Shown: piece after piece, positions 50,201 through 59,165 of the stretch | How positions within the stretch are numbered: position 1 is the first letter of the stretch | Layout: each line of letters begins with the position of its first letter | From: Bradyrhizobium jicamae | GTDB lineage: Bacteria; Pseudomonadota; Alphaproteobacteria; Rhizobiales; Xanthobacteraceae | DNA: 64,000 bases | Assembly (NCBI RefSeq): GCF_018130695.1 | Contig: NZ_JAFCJX010000010.1 | Location: forward strand, 186,001 to 250,000 | Direction: 5' to 3' | Position numbers and translations under genes: made by a program | The notes under the pieces: model-generated | What the model saw: only the letters and a program-made list of their open reading frames with translations | The model's database searches: none | What the model was told of the DNA's origin: nothing

Positions 50201-51110
50201 TTCGCCCAGCGACGCGCTCGCTGCGATTGATCGCAAGGCGCCGAGCGCGCAGAGCACCGATCCACGCTGGAGCGTGTGGGCGGCGGCCTATGGCGGCTCA
50301 CAGACCACCTACGGCAACACCGCGCTCGGCTCCAACGACACCACCAGCCGGATCTTTGGCACCGCCGTGGGCGCCGACTACCGCTTCTCAGCGAATACCA
50401 TCGCGGGCTTCGCGCTCGCCGGCGGCGGCACCAATTTCAGCGTCGCCAATGACGGCGGCGGCCGCTCCGATCTGTTCCAGGCCGGTGCCTTCGTGCGGCA
50501 CAATATCGGTGCGGCCTATGTTGCCGGTGCGGCTGCCTATGGCTGGCAGGACATCATCACCGATCGCACCGTGACCGTCGGCGGCATCGATCGCCTGCGC
50601 GCCGAATTCAACGCCAATGCGTGGTCCGGACGCGTCGAGGGCGGCTACCGCTTCGTCGCGCCCTGGATCGGCGGCGTTGGACTGACGCCCTATGCCGCCG
50701 GCCAGCTCACCACCTTCCTGCTTCCCTCCTATGCCGAGCAGGCGATCGTCGGCGCCAACACTTTTGCGCTGGCCTACAACGCCAAGAGCGTCACCGACAG
50801 CCGCAGCGAGCTTGGCCTGCGCGCCGACAAATCCTACGCGCTCGACAACGCGATCCTGACGCTGCGCGGCCGTGCCGCCTGGGCCCACGACTTCAATCCG
50901 GACCGCGCGATCGCAGCAACCTTCCAGACCCTGCCCGGCTCAAGCTTCGTCGTGAACGGCGCCGCACAGGCCGCCGATGCCGCACTGACATCGGCTTCGG
51001 CCGAACTGAAGTGGAGCAAAGGCTGGTCGGCGCTGGCGAGCTTCGAGGGCGAGTTTTCACCCGTCACGCGCTCCTACGCGGGCAAGGCGGCGATCCGGTA
51101 TGCCTGGTGA
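47244..51110 (+). CDS. Autotransporter (type Va secretion), 1288 aa
   Basis: A large protein with a signal peptide (SLAAIGCASGAQA), a long Gly/Ser/Thr/Ala-rich passenger of about 700-900 residues with many short beta-strand repeats (motifs like GTITGTGGTAVQFGG, LAGNGTIGDTVINGGLLSPGNSPGTI) and a C-terminal autotransporter beta-barrel (WSVWAAAYGGSQTTYG to SYAGKAAIRYAW). The passenger shows no catalytic motif I recognise; a beta-helical adhesin is most likely. The start ATG at 47244, behind GGGGCGGGA, is chosen; an in-frame TTG lies 15 codons upstream. Confidence 0.9.
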   Translation: MMGIGGRLTMWRGALLGSVSLAAIGCASGAQAACSGLGTGNVLCDAANPVGGHLSATYSGDLTVTVNAGAGITDGATVSASGSITFNHNDPAGITSSSIYDGLQFLGNSGITYTGSADVTATGYAINVSSSSGLVSITQSAGTITGGTGIQVMSSGPGGSVNINTVGSQIVAAGLGIYVLTDGPQSDVTIATDGVSGGTYTVGSGIYVRMGQSFHTARNLSVTTNGAVTGGIYLQNGGVGTIDLTTNASVAGGIFVQGNNSANTSAFTVKLNQDVSGAVSLQNYGTGTTTIRTKGITDGTLSVTASGGANNSLVVDGAITKGSGPDSFYGGGLAGVGFGSASGTNTITFNGDISGTFDARTSVVHTSNGTAYGLGAGLGSTSSDGAATLNANGSITVTGMSRAGDAANVTGASLSAYGVVPVDFHLHGAVSATSISDTASMVIGISVAQNNLSTANLTVDGAVTATAIGTGSTATGITGSTASFPPTIVNTGTLTVRANGGVTATSDGAATGITLSRGSTRSTLFTAGLGGIDLVAKGTVSATSTSAAAIGISGVFINAVDNAATLSLRAEGNVIASGLAAGSYGIFAQRDGLGDIRIDALAGVQSTGIGIAASRSSAGNIFITTGTSVSGTTGITTSGGTTTLIANGTITGTGGTAVQFGGTNDVLQMQASTVFNGNVLGTGTSILQLVGKSAASFDLSKLGTGAQFSGFSNLALLSGANWSLSGNSNFAGSIDVEGVFTLNGAMPNASVTVSATGTLAGNGTIGDTVINGGLLSPGNSPGTITMASLTMTAATTYLVQVTNTTSDKVIVTGTANIAGNVIVDPLERLTHKVTYTIVSAGTLNGTYSSVNLLLANNLARNPVLSYVGNDVLLSLDPGLLSPVLPTNAATNHKNVAGAIDNALLGGASLSTAFSAIFNPSGDNLLKGLTQLSGETATGSQQTTFNAMHQFMGTMLDPFIDGRGATSAPAGAVPYADDNSLAYAAKRSPSDALAAIDRKAPSAQSTDPRWSVWAAAYGGSQTTYGNTALGSNDTTSRIFGTAVGADYRFSANTIAGFALAGGGTNFSVANDGGGRSDLFQAGAFVRHNIGAAYVAGAAAYGWQDIITDRTVTVGGIDRLRAEFNANAWSGRVEGGYRFVAPWIGGVGLTPYAAGQLTTFLLPSYAEQAIVGANTFALAYNAKSVTDSRSELGLRADKSYALDNAILTLRGRAAWAHDFNPDRAIAATFQTLPGSSFVVNGAAQAADAALTSASAELKWSKGWSALASFEGEFSPVTRSYAGKAAIRYAW

Positions 51111-51389
51111 GCGGCGGCCGTTTTGACCGCATAATGGCGGAAATGACGCTTATTTTGGCGAAAACATTAAGGTTTTTCGGCCATTTGCCCGGTTCCAAGA
51201 TTGACTTTACCGGTTTCGACCCTATGTTGCGGCTCAACGCGGCCTCGGATCGAAGCACGATTCGTCAGGTTTGCCGCCCGTCAGCGTCAGTCAGAGCCCC
51301 CGAGCTTTTTTGAGAAGCAAGCCGTTTCGGGGCCGAACGCGACAGCCTTTTACCTTCGATTCCGAACGGCGGTATCGACCAGAGGCGTA

Positions 51390-52919
51390 ATGTCCTTTTC
51401 CAATCTTGGCCTTTCCGACAAGGTCCTCGCCGCGGTTGCGGCCACGGGTTACACCAACCCCACTCCCATCCAGGAACAAGCGATCCCCCACGTGCTCGCC
51501 CGGCGAGACGTCCTCGGCATCGCCCAGACCGGCACCGGCAAGACCGCTGCCTTCGTGCTCCCGATGCTCACCATCCTCGAGAAGGGCCGCGCCCGGGCAC
51601 GCATGCCGCGCACCCTGATCCTCGAGCCGACCCGCGAGCTTGCCGCTCAGGTCAAGGAGCAGTTCGACAAATACGGCGCCGGGCAGAAGCTCAACGTTGC
51701 GCTTTTGATCGGCGGCGTCTCGTTCGGTGACCAGGACTCCAAGCTGACGCGCGGCGTCGACGTCCTGATCGCAACCCCCGGCCGCCTGCTCGACCACACC
51801 GAACGCGGCGGCCTGCTGCTCACCGGCGTCGAGCTGCTGGTGATCGACGAAGCCGACCGCATGCTCGACATGGGCTTCATCCCCGACATCGAGCGCATCT
51901 GCAAGCTCGTCCCCTTCACGCGGCAGACCCTGTTCTTCACCGCGACGATGCCGCCGGAAATCAGCCGCATCACCGAAACCTTCCTGCACAACCCCGCCCG
52001 CATCGAAGTCTCCCGGCCCGCGACGACCGCCGTCACCGTGACGCAGTTGCAGGTGCCGGCCGGTCGCGAAGCCCACCAGAAGCGCGAGATCCTGCGCCGC
52101 CTGCTGCGTGACGCCAAGGACCTCAACAACGCGATTATCTTCTGCAATCGCAAGCGCGAAGTCGCCATTCTTCACAAGTCGCTGCAGAAGCACGGCTTCA
52201 GCGTCGGCGCACTCCATGGCGACATGGATCAGTCCGCCCGCACCGCCGCCCTCGATCAATTCCGCAAGGGCGAAATTCCGCTGCTGGTGGCCTCCGACGT
52301 CGCCGCGCGCGGCCTCGACATTCCCGCCGTCAGCCACGTCTTCAATTTCGACGTGCCGCATCATGCCGACGATTACGTCCACCGCATCGGCCGTACCGGC
52401 CGCGCCGGACGCACCGGCACCGCGATCTCGATCGTCACCTCGCTCGACCACAAGTCGATGGGCGCGATCGAGAAGCTGATCGGCCAGCCGATCCCGCAGG
52501 CCGAGGGCGACTACACCGTCGCAGCCGAATCGTCCGACGAGTCCGAGGCGCCGCGCCGCTCGCGCGGCCGCGATCGTGACCGGGATGGTGCCCGCGGCGG
52601 CCGCAAGCCGCGCCGCGAGCGCGAGCCCCGTCAGGACCGCGAGCCCGGCCAAGAGAAAGCAGCCCGCCCCGAGCGCGAGCCGCGCCAGGAGCGTGAGCCG
52701 CGTCAGGAGCGTGAGCCACGCCAGGACAGGGAGCCGCGGCGCGAGCGCGAGCCGCGTCATGGCAGCCGCGGCCCGGCGGCGCAGCCGGCAGCCGCCTCCC
52801 ACGTGCCCTCGATCGGCCGCGCCGAACCGCGGCGGCCGCAGCGCGAGACCGACCATGAGCCCGGCGATCACTCGCATCTGCCGGCGTTCCTGCTGCGCCC
52901 GGTACGCGCCCGCGCCTGA
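51390..52919 (+). CDS. rhlE: DEAD-box RNA helicase (RhlE type)
   Basis: 509 residues with all helicase motifs: Q motif (TPIQEQAIP), AQTGTGKT, PTRELAAQ, TPGRLLDH, DEADRMLD, TATMPPE, ARGLDIP and HRIGRTGRAG. The last 130 residues are a basic/acidic low-complexity tail with repeated REPRQ(D/E)R units that probably binds RNA or partners. The 280-base leader before the start ATG is long and gene-free; such helicases are often controlled by cold or by their own leader. Confidence 0.92.
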   Translation: MSFSNLGLSDKVLAAVAATGYTNPTPIQEQAIPHVLARRDVLGIAQTGTGKTAAFVLPMLTILEKGRARARMPRTLILEPTRELAAQVKEQFDKYGAGQKLNVALLIGGVSFGDQDSKLTRGVDVLIATPGRLLDHTERGGLLLTGVELLVIDEADRMLDMGFIPDIERICKLVPFTRQTLFFTATMPPEISRITETFLHNPARIEVSRPATTAVTVTQLQVPAGREAHQKREILRRLLRDAKDLNNAIIFCNRKREVAILHKSLQKHGFSVGALHGDMDQSARTAALDQFRKGEIPLLVASDVAARGLDIPAVSHVFNFDVPHHADDYVHRIGRTGRAGRTGTAISIVTSLDHKSMGAIEKLIGQPIPQAEGDYTVAAESSDESEAPRRSRGRDRDRDGARGGRKPRREREPRQDREPGQEKAARPEREPRQEREPRQEREPRQDREPRREREPRHGSRGPAAQPAAASHVPSIGRAEPRRPQRETDHEPGDHSHLPAFLLRPVRARA

Positions 52920-52955
52920 CGTCAGGTGCATTGGCCTGACCTCGCGTCAGGCCAA
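52914..52955 (+). terminator. Palindromic hairpins after the DEAD-box helicase
   Basis: CCTGACGTCAGG (52915-52926) surrounds the stop codon. It is followed by TTGGCCTGAC, loop CTCGC, GTCAGGCCAA (52931-52955), a 10-bp perfect stem. There is no T run, so termination may be weak or Rho-dependent. The two hairpins share the CCTGAC core and could pair alternatively. Confidence 0.5.
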
Positions 52956-53140
52956 TAAACATCTCCAGCTTCTCCGGTGGAATTTCCGACTGCGCGAATT
53001 GGCGCCGGCGTTTGCCGAAAAGGTATCCCCGTAGTTTTACTGTTTACCTCGCCTTCATCCTCGTCCCGTACCCTCGGCCCGTTAATTTAGTAATTGCTGC
53101 TGGGCAACAGGCGGCGCTGCTCTGTTTTGGGGACGTGACA

Positions 53141-54208
<1,068 letters not shown>

Positions 54209-54211
54209 TTG

Positions 54212-54319
54212 CCCCTCATGGTGAGGAGGCGCAACGCGCCGTCTCGAACCACGAGGCCACCGACCTCACCCGCGGCCATCCTTCGAGACGCGCGCGCTGC
54301 GCGCTCCTCAGGATGAGGA
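54212..54319. repeat. Dispersed repeat, family D (copy 1)
   Basis: The ends CTCATGGTGAGGAG and CTCCTCAGGATGAGG are imperfect inverted repeats, with inner arms GTCTCGAA and TTCGAGAC. Related sequence recurs at 59077-59159 inside the suf operon. It fills the gap between the convergent GGDEF and TfoX-like genes. Confidence 0.75.
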
Positions 54320-54739
54320 CTTTTTCCTCGACGGCCGTTTTTTAGATTTCTTTGCGGTTGGCTTTGGCTTCTTGGCCGCGGCTTTCTTCGCCGCAGCTTT
54401 CTTCGCCCTCGGCCGCTTCTTCACCGCAGCGCGTTGAGCCGCAGCAAGCGCCCCTCGCGCCCAAACCGCAAGCTCCTCGGAATCATCGAACAGCCGCGCC
54501 GGCAATTGCCAGTACGAATTGACCGTCACCGTCTTGGTGCGCGTCTGATACTGGAACGGCTTTGATCCTTCCGCCTCATATTGCGGAATGGTCACATCAT
54601 CGGCGCGAAAATACAGCCCGGCGCGCAACGCCATCGCGAAGTTGGTGCCGTCGGCGGAGATGCCAAAGCCCGAGAACATCTTTCGGATCGTGACCGGGCC
54701 GAAATCGGCGAACAAGTCGATCAGGAATTCGCGGTCCAT
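54308..54739 (-). CDS. TfoX/Sxy-like protein with lysine-rich tail
   Basis: 143 residues from MDREFLIDLFADFGPVTIRKMFSGFGISADG, the TfoX N-terminal domain pattern, followed by about 40 residues of Lys/Ala/Pro repeats (KKAAAKKAAAKKPKPTAKK) resembling a histone H1 C-terminus. TfoX in gammaproteobacteria induces competence; the isolated N-domain proteins have unknown roles. The basic tail suggests DNA or RNA binding. The last bases overlap the family D repeat. Confidence 0.8.
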   Translation of the reverse strand: MDREFLIDLFADFGPVTIRKMFSGFGISADGTNFAMALRAGLYFRADDVTIPQYEAEGSKPFQYQTRTKTVTVNSYWQLPARLFDDSEELAVWARGALAAAQRAAVKKRPRAKKAAAKKAAAKKPKPTAKKSKKRPSRKKSSS

Positions 54740-54748
54740 CTTCGGCCT

Positions 54749-54876
54749 CGTGCCCCGGACGCAGCGCAGCGTGAAACGGTGCGCTGCAGAGCCGGGGCCC
54801 ATCGGCCTTTGCGCAAGTCGAGGAATGGGTCCCGGTTCAGCGGGGCAGCGTTACACGCTGCACCGCGCCCGGGACA
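54749..54876. repeat. Dispersed repeat, family E (copy 1)
   Basis: Begins CGTGCCCCGGACGC and ends GCGCCCGGGACA, an imperfect dyad of about 130 bases with GAGCCGGGGCCCAT in the middle. A very similar copy lies at 62873-63004. It sits between the TfoX-like gene and sufA. Confidence 0.8.
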
Positions 54877-54885
54877 GGAGAGACT

Positions 54886-55284
54886 TCAGACCGTCGCCGG
54901 CTTCAGCTGCACCGACTCGCCGCAGCCGCAGGCGGAGACCTGGTTCGGGTTGTTGAACACGAACTGGGCCTGCATCTTGTCGGCCTTGTAGTCCATCTCG
55001 GTGCCGAGCAGGAACAGCACGGCCTTGGGATCGACCAGGATCTTGACGCCCTTGTCCTCGACGACCTCGTCGGTCGGGCGTATCTCGTGGGCGTATTCGA
55101 CGGTGTAGGACTGGCCGGCGCAGCCGCCGTTCTTGATGCCGACGCGCAGGCCGACAATCTCGGAATCGGCGCGCTGGGTCAGCTCGGTGATCCGGGTTGC
55201 GGCGGCGTCCGTCAGTTTCATGACCTGCGGACGGGGCCGCGGCTTCTTGGCAGGTGTCGGTGAAGCGTGTGTCATGTCGTTCAT
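54886..55284 (-). CDS. sufA: Iron-sulfur assembly A-type carrier
   Basis: 132 residues with the HesB/IscA fold and all three cluster ligands: Cys in KNGGCAGQSY and the C-terminal CGCGES pair. The N-terminal 20 residues are a Pro/Lys-rich extension (THASPTPAKKPRPRPQ). It carries or transfers iron-sulfur clusters. It is the last gene of the suf cluster on this strand, 63 bases after sufT. Confidence 0.93.
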   Translation of the reverse strand: MNDMTHASPTPAKKPRPRPQVMKLTDAAATRITELTQRADSEIVGLRVGIKNGGCAGQSYTVEYAHEIRPTDEVVEDKGVKILVDPKAVLFLLGTEMDYKADKMQAQFVFNNPNQVSACGCGESVQLKPATV

Positions 55285-55347
55285 GTGGTCAGTCCCAGCG
55301 GCAAATCAATTGCCTGTCGTAAAGCGTAAATCCGATCCCCTAACGCA

Positions 55348-55719
55348 TCACCACATATTGAGCACGAGGCGCGCCTCGTCGGACATGCGGTCCGGCGTCC
55401 AGGCCGGGTCCCACACCAGATTGACGTTGACGACGCCGACGCCGGGAACACTGGCGACCGCGTTCTCGACCATCTGCGGCAGCTCGCCCGCCGCCGGACA
55501 GTTCGGCGTGGTCAAAGTCATCATGATGTCGACGCTGCGGTCGTCCTTGAGGTCGACCTTGTAGATCAGGCCGAGCTCATAGATGTCGGCCGGGATTTCC
55601 GGGTCGAACACCGTCTTCAGCGCGGCGACGATCTCGCCGCTCAGGCGCTCGGTCTCCTCCGCCGGCAGCGCGGACGTGGTCTCCATGGAGGCCGTCTTCA
55701 TTTCGGCTGTGTCGGTCAT
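55348..55719 (-). CDS. sufT: SUF-system assembly protein SufT (MIP18/DUF59 family)
   Basis: 123 residues with the DUF59 core: VFDPEIPADIYELGLIYKVDL, the Cys-containing TTPNCPAAGELP and a conserved WDPAWTPDRMSDEARLVL C-terminus. SufT-type proteins support iron-sulfur maturation under high demand. It overlaps the sufS stop by four bases (ATGA), so it belongs to the operon. Confidence 0.93.
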   Translation of the reverse strand: MTDTAEMKTASMETTSALPAEETERLSGEIVAALKTVFDPEIPADIYELGLIYKVDLKDDRSVDIMMTLTTPNCPAAGELPQMVENAVASVPGVGVVNVNLVWDPAWTPDRMSDEARLVLNMW

Positions 55720-56963
55720 GCGAACAATTCCCGCGCCTTGATCAGCGCCTGCACCAGATGGTCGACTTCTTCCTTGGTATTATACATCCCGAACGACGCC
55801 CGGCAGGTGGCCGTGACGTTGAACCGCTCTAAAAGCGGCATCACGCAATGGGTGCCGGCGCGGACCGCGATGCCCTGACGGTCGATCACGGTGGCGACGT
55901 CATGGGGATGCGCGCCCTTCATCTCGAAGGAGATCACGGGCCCCTTGCCCTTGGCGGTGCCGATCATCCGCAGCGAGTTGATCTCGCGGAGGCGCCCCTC
56001 GGCATACGTCAGCAGATCGTGCTCGTGGGCGGCAATGCGCTCCTTGCCGATCGAATTGACGTAGTCGATGGCCGCACCGAACCCGATCGCTTCCACGATC
56101 GCCGGCGTGCCGGCCTCGAATTTGTGCGGGGGATCGCCATAGGTGACCCAGTCCTGCGCCACCTCGCGGATCATCTCGCCGCCGCCATTGTAGGGGCGCA
56201 TCGCGACGAGGTGCTCGTGCTTGGCATAGAGCGCGCCGATCCCGGTCGGGCCGTACAGCTTGTGACCGGTGAAGACGTAGAAATCGCAGTCGATGTCCTG
56301 CACGTCGATCGCAAGATGCACCGCGGCCTGGCTGCCGTCGATCAGCACCGGAATGCCACGCGCATGTGCGAGCTTCACCACGTCCTTCACGGGAACGACG
56401 GTGCCGAGTGCGTTCGACATCTGCGTCATCGCGACCAGTTTTGTCCTGGGCGACAGCAGCTTCTCGAACTCGTCGAGCAGGAAATTGCCTTCGTCGTCGA
56501 CCGGCGCCCATTTGATCACGGCGCCGTGGCGTTCCCTGAGGAAATGCCAGGGCACGATGTTGGAATGGTGCTCCATGATCGAGATGATGATCTCGTCGCC
56601 GGCCTTGATGTTCGGCTCGCCCCAGGACGACGCCACGAGGTTGATCGCCTCGGTGGCGTTGCGGGTGAAGACGATCTCTTCGTTGCGGCGGGCGTTGAGG
56701 AACTTTGCGACCTTTGCGCGGCCGCCTTCGTAGGCTTCCGTCGCGGCGTTCGCGAGGTAATGCAGGCCGCGATGCACGTTGGCGTATTCGCTCCTGTACG
56801 CCTCCGTCATGCGGTCGAGCACGGCGAGCGGCTTCTGCGCCGACGCCGCGTTGTCGAGATAGACCAGCGGCTTGCCATAGACCTTCATCGCGAGCGCCGG
56901 GAAATCCTCCCGGACGCGGGCGACGTCGTAAGCGCCGTTGCTGACTGCCGGATGCTGGGTCAT
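55716..56963 (-). CDS. sufS: Cysteine desulfurase SufS
   Basis: 415 residues of the group II cysteine desulfurases: VYLDNAASAQKP near the start, ISIMEHHSNIVPW, the PLP Lys in FTGHKLYGPTGIGAL and the catalytic Cys in RAGTHCVMPLL. It supplies persulfide sulfur. No SufE gene is adjacent. The start overlaps the sufD stop (ATGA). Confidence 0.95.
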   Translation of the reverse strand: MTQHPAVSNGAYDVARVREDFPALAMKVYGKPLVYLDNAASAQKPLAVLDRMTEAYRSEYANVHRGLHYLANAATEAYEGGRAKVAKFLNARRNEEIVFTRNATEAINLVASSWGEPNIKAGDEIIISIMEHHSNIVPWHFLRERHGAVIKWAPVDDEGNFLLDEFEKLLSPRTKLVAMTQMSNALGTVVPVKDVVKLAHARGIPVLIDGSQAAVHLAIDVQDIDCDFYVFTGHKLYGPTGIGALYAKHEHLVAMRPYNGGGEMIREVAQDWVTYGDPPHKFEAGTPAIVEAIGFGAAIDYVNSIGKERIAAHEHDLLTYAEGRLREINSLRMIGTAKGKGPVISFEMKGAHPHDVATVIDRQGIAVRAGTHCVMPLLERFNVTATCRASFGMYNTKEEVDHLVQALIKARELFA

Positions 56964-58288
56964 GCCCGCGCCTCCAGCCAGCGCTGCGCGGTTAGAATCG
57001 CAAACTCGCGCAACTCGTCACTGGCGATCTGCTCGATCGCTTCACCGACGAACGCCTGGATCAGCAGCGCCTGGGCGTCCTTCTCGGGCAGGCCACGGGC
57101 GCGCAGATAGAACAGCAGGCTCTCGTCGAGCGCACCGGTGGTGGCGCCGTGGCCGCAGGTGACGTCGTCGGCGAAGATTTCCAGCTCCGGCTTGTTATCG
57201 GCCTCGGCCTCGTCCGAAAGCAACAGCGCCCGCGTCATCATCTTGGCGTCGGTCTTCTGCGCATCGGGACGTACGATGATGCGGCCCTGGAACACCGAAT
57301 GAGCGCGGTCGTCGACCACGGCGCGGAAGATCTCGCGGCTGTCGCAATGCGGCACCGCGTGATCCATGAACAGCGTGGTGTCGGCGTGCTGCTTGCCGTT
57401 GAGCAAATTGACGCCGTTGGTCTCGACCTTGGAGCCCTGGCCGGCGAACGCGATCGTCAGCTGGTAGCGGCTGACGCTGGCGCCCGAGGTCAGGCCGAAC
57501 GTGTTGAAATGCGCATGAGCACCGAGCGACACATTCGCCGAGGAGATGTTGAAGGCGTCGAGCGCGTCCTCGACGACGCGAACATGGTCGAGCCGCGCAT
57601 TGTCGCCGATCGAAACCACCAGACCATCGTGCGCCTGGTAGGCCTTGGCGCCATCGGCGGCGGCATAGCTCTCGACCAGCGTTGCGACCGTGTCACGGCC
57701 AAGCCGGACCAGCGAACGCGTGAACATCGCAGCCGGAGCTTGTGCGGAAGCGATGTGGACGATCTGGATCGGCTGGCTCAGCACGGTACCCTCAACGATG
57801 TCGACGACGACGCCGTCGGTCGCCATCGCGCCGTTTAGCGCGATCATCGGATTGGCGGCGTCGGAGGTCAGCGCCTCTGCGGCCAGTGCCGTATCAGCGC
57901 CTTCCAGCACCTCGCGCAGCGAGCGGATGTTCAGCCCCTTGTCGAGGCCGGCGAGATCGGACAGCGACGGCGCGAACACGCCGTCGACCAGCACCACGCG
58001 GCGCGCGCCGGCGATCGCGACCGACTTGGCGGCCGTCGCCGCGCGGGTCAGCGCGGCCGCATCCGGCGCGGGCGCCAGCGGCAGCACCTCGCGCATCAGT
58101 GCGCGCAGGTCGGTGTATTTCCAGTCCTCGATCCGCCGGTGCGGAAGGCCTGCACGTTCGTAAGCCTCGAACGCCTGGCGCCGCTGCTCGGCGATTGCGC
58201 CCTTGCCGGGCAGCCGCTCACGCGCGACCGCAAATGCGTCGCTCAGCGCGCGTCCGGTCTCGGTCTTTGCCACAACCACGTTCATCAC
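56960..58288 (-). CDS. sufD: Iron-sulfur scaffold subunit SufD
   Basis: 442 residues of the SufB/SufD family: LPHRRIEDWKYTDLR near the N-terminus, the beta-helix core, DHAVPHCDSREIFRAVVDD and the C-terminal CGHGATTGALDESLLFYLRARGL. With SufB and SufC it forms the scaffold. It begins 15 bases after the sufC stop. Confidence 0.94.
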   Translation of the reverse strand: MMNVVVAKTETGRALSDAFAVARERLPGKGAIAEQRRQAFEAYERAGLPHRRIEDWKYTDLRALMREVLPLAPAPDAAALTRAATAAKSVAIAGARRVVLVDGVFAPSLSDLAGLDKGLNIRSLREVLEGADTALAAEALTSDAANPMIALNGAMATDGVVVDIVEGTVLSQPIQIVHIASAQAPAAMFTRSLVRLGRDTVATLVESYAAADGAKAYQAHDGLVVSIGDNARLDHVRVVEDALDAFNISSANVSLGAHAHFNTFGLTSGASVSRYQLTIAFAGQGSKVETNGVNLLNGKQHADTTLFMDHAVPHCDSREIFRAVVDDRAHSVFQGRIIVRPDAQKTDAKMMTRALLLSDEAEADNKPELEIFADDVTCGHGATTGALDESLLFYLRARGLPEKDAQALLIQAFVGEAIEQIASDELREFAILTAQRWLEARA

Positions 58289-58303
58289 AAGATCCGTTCA
58301 GCG

Positions 58304-59056
58304 TCAGGCCGCGTCTTCGAACTGGGCGTAGCCGGACTCTTCCAGCTCCAGCGCCAGCTCCTTGCCGCCACTCTTGACGACGCGGCCCTTCGACATCACG
58401 TGCACGACGTCGGGCACGATGTAGTTCAGCAGCCGCTGATAGTGGGTGATCACGACCATCGCGCGGTCGGGCGTGCGCAACGCGTTGACGCCGTCGGCAG
58501 CAATGCGCAGCGCGTCGATGTCGAGGCCGGAATCCATTTCATCGAGGATGCAGACGGCCGGCTCGAACAGCGCCATCTGCAGTACCTCGTTGCGCTTCTT
58601 CTCGCCGCCGGAGAAGCCGACATTGACGCCGCGCTTGAGCATGTCCTGCGGAATGTTCAGCGATTTGGCGACCTCGCGGACCTTCTTCAGGAAGTCCGGC
58701 GTCGAATATTCGTCCTCACCGCGCGCCTTGCGCTGCGCGTTCAGCGCGGTGCGCAGGAAATTCATGGTGGCGACGCCGGGAATCTCGACCGGATACTGGA
58801 ACGCCAGGAACACGCCCTTGGCGGCGCGCTCTTCCGGGGCCATCTCCAGCAGGTCCTCACCCCTGAACAGGATCTGGCCGTCGGTCACCTCATAGCCCGG
58901 CTTGCCGGCGATGACGTGGCTGAGCGTCGACTTGCCGGAGCCGTTCGGCCCCATGATCGCATGCACCTCGCCCGGATTCACCGTGAGCGTCAGTCCGTGG
59001 AGAATCTCACGCTCCTCGACGCGGACCTTCAGATCTTTCACTTCAAGCAAAGACAT
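58304..59056 (-). CDS. sufC: Suf ATPase SufC
   Basis: 250 residues of an ABC-type ATPase: Walker A GPNGSGKST, signature GFSGGEKKRNEVLQ, Walker B CILDEMDSGLD and the His in MVVITHYQRLL. It energises SufBCD. The start ATG at 59056 (MSLLEVKDLKV) is clear. Between it and sufB lies a dispersed repeat of about 80 bases. Confidence 0.96.
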   Translation of the reverse strand: MSLLEVKDLKVRVEEREILHGLTLTVNPGEVHAIMGPNGSGKSTLSHVIAGKPGYEVTDGQILFRGEDLLEMAPEERAAKGVFLAFQYPVEIPGVATMNFLRTALNAQRKARGEDEYSTPDFLKKVREVAKSLNIPQDMLKRGVNVGFSGGEKKRNEVLQMALFEPAVCILDEMDSGLDIDALRIAADGVNALRTPDRAMVVITHYQRLLNYIVPDVVHVMSKGRVVKSGGKELALELEESGYAQFEDAA

Positions 59057-59076
59057 TTTGTTTTTTCCATCTCTCC

Positions 59077-59159
59077 CCTCACCCTGAGGAGCGCCTTCAG
59101 GCGCGTCTCGAAGGGCGAGGCCAACAATCTTTCCGGTATCCATCCTTCTCAGGATGAGG
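59077..59159. repeat. Dispersed repeat, family D (copy 2), within the suf operon
   Basis: CCTCACCCTGAGGAGCGCC at the left and CTTCTCAGGATGAGG at the right resemble the copy at 54212-54319, shortened. It lies in the 109-base gap between sufB and sufC. Confidence 0.65.
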
Positions 59160-59165
59160 TCGGTG

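Noticed and set aside
51291..52931. Minus-strand open frame opposite the helicase
   Set aside because: It runs through the low-complexity tail and helicase motifs in the antisense direction; it is a by-product of GC bias.
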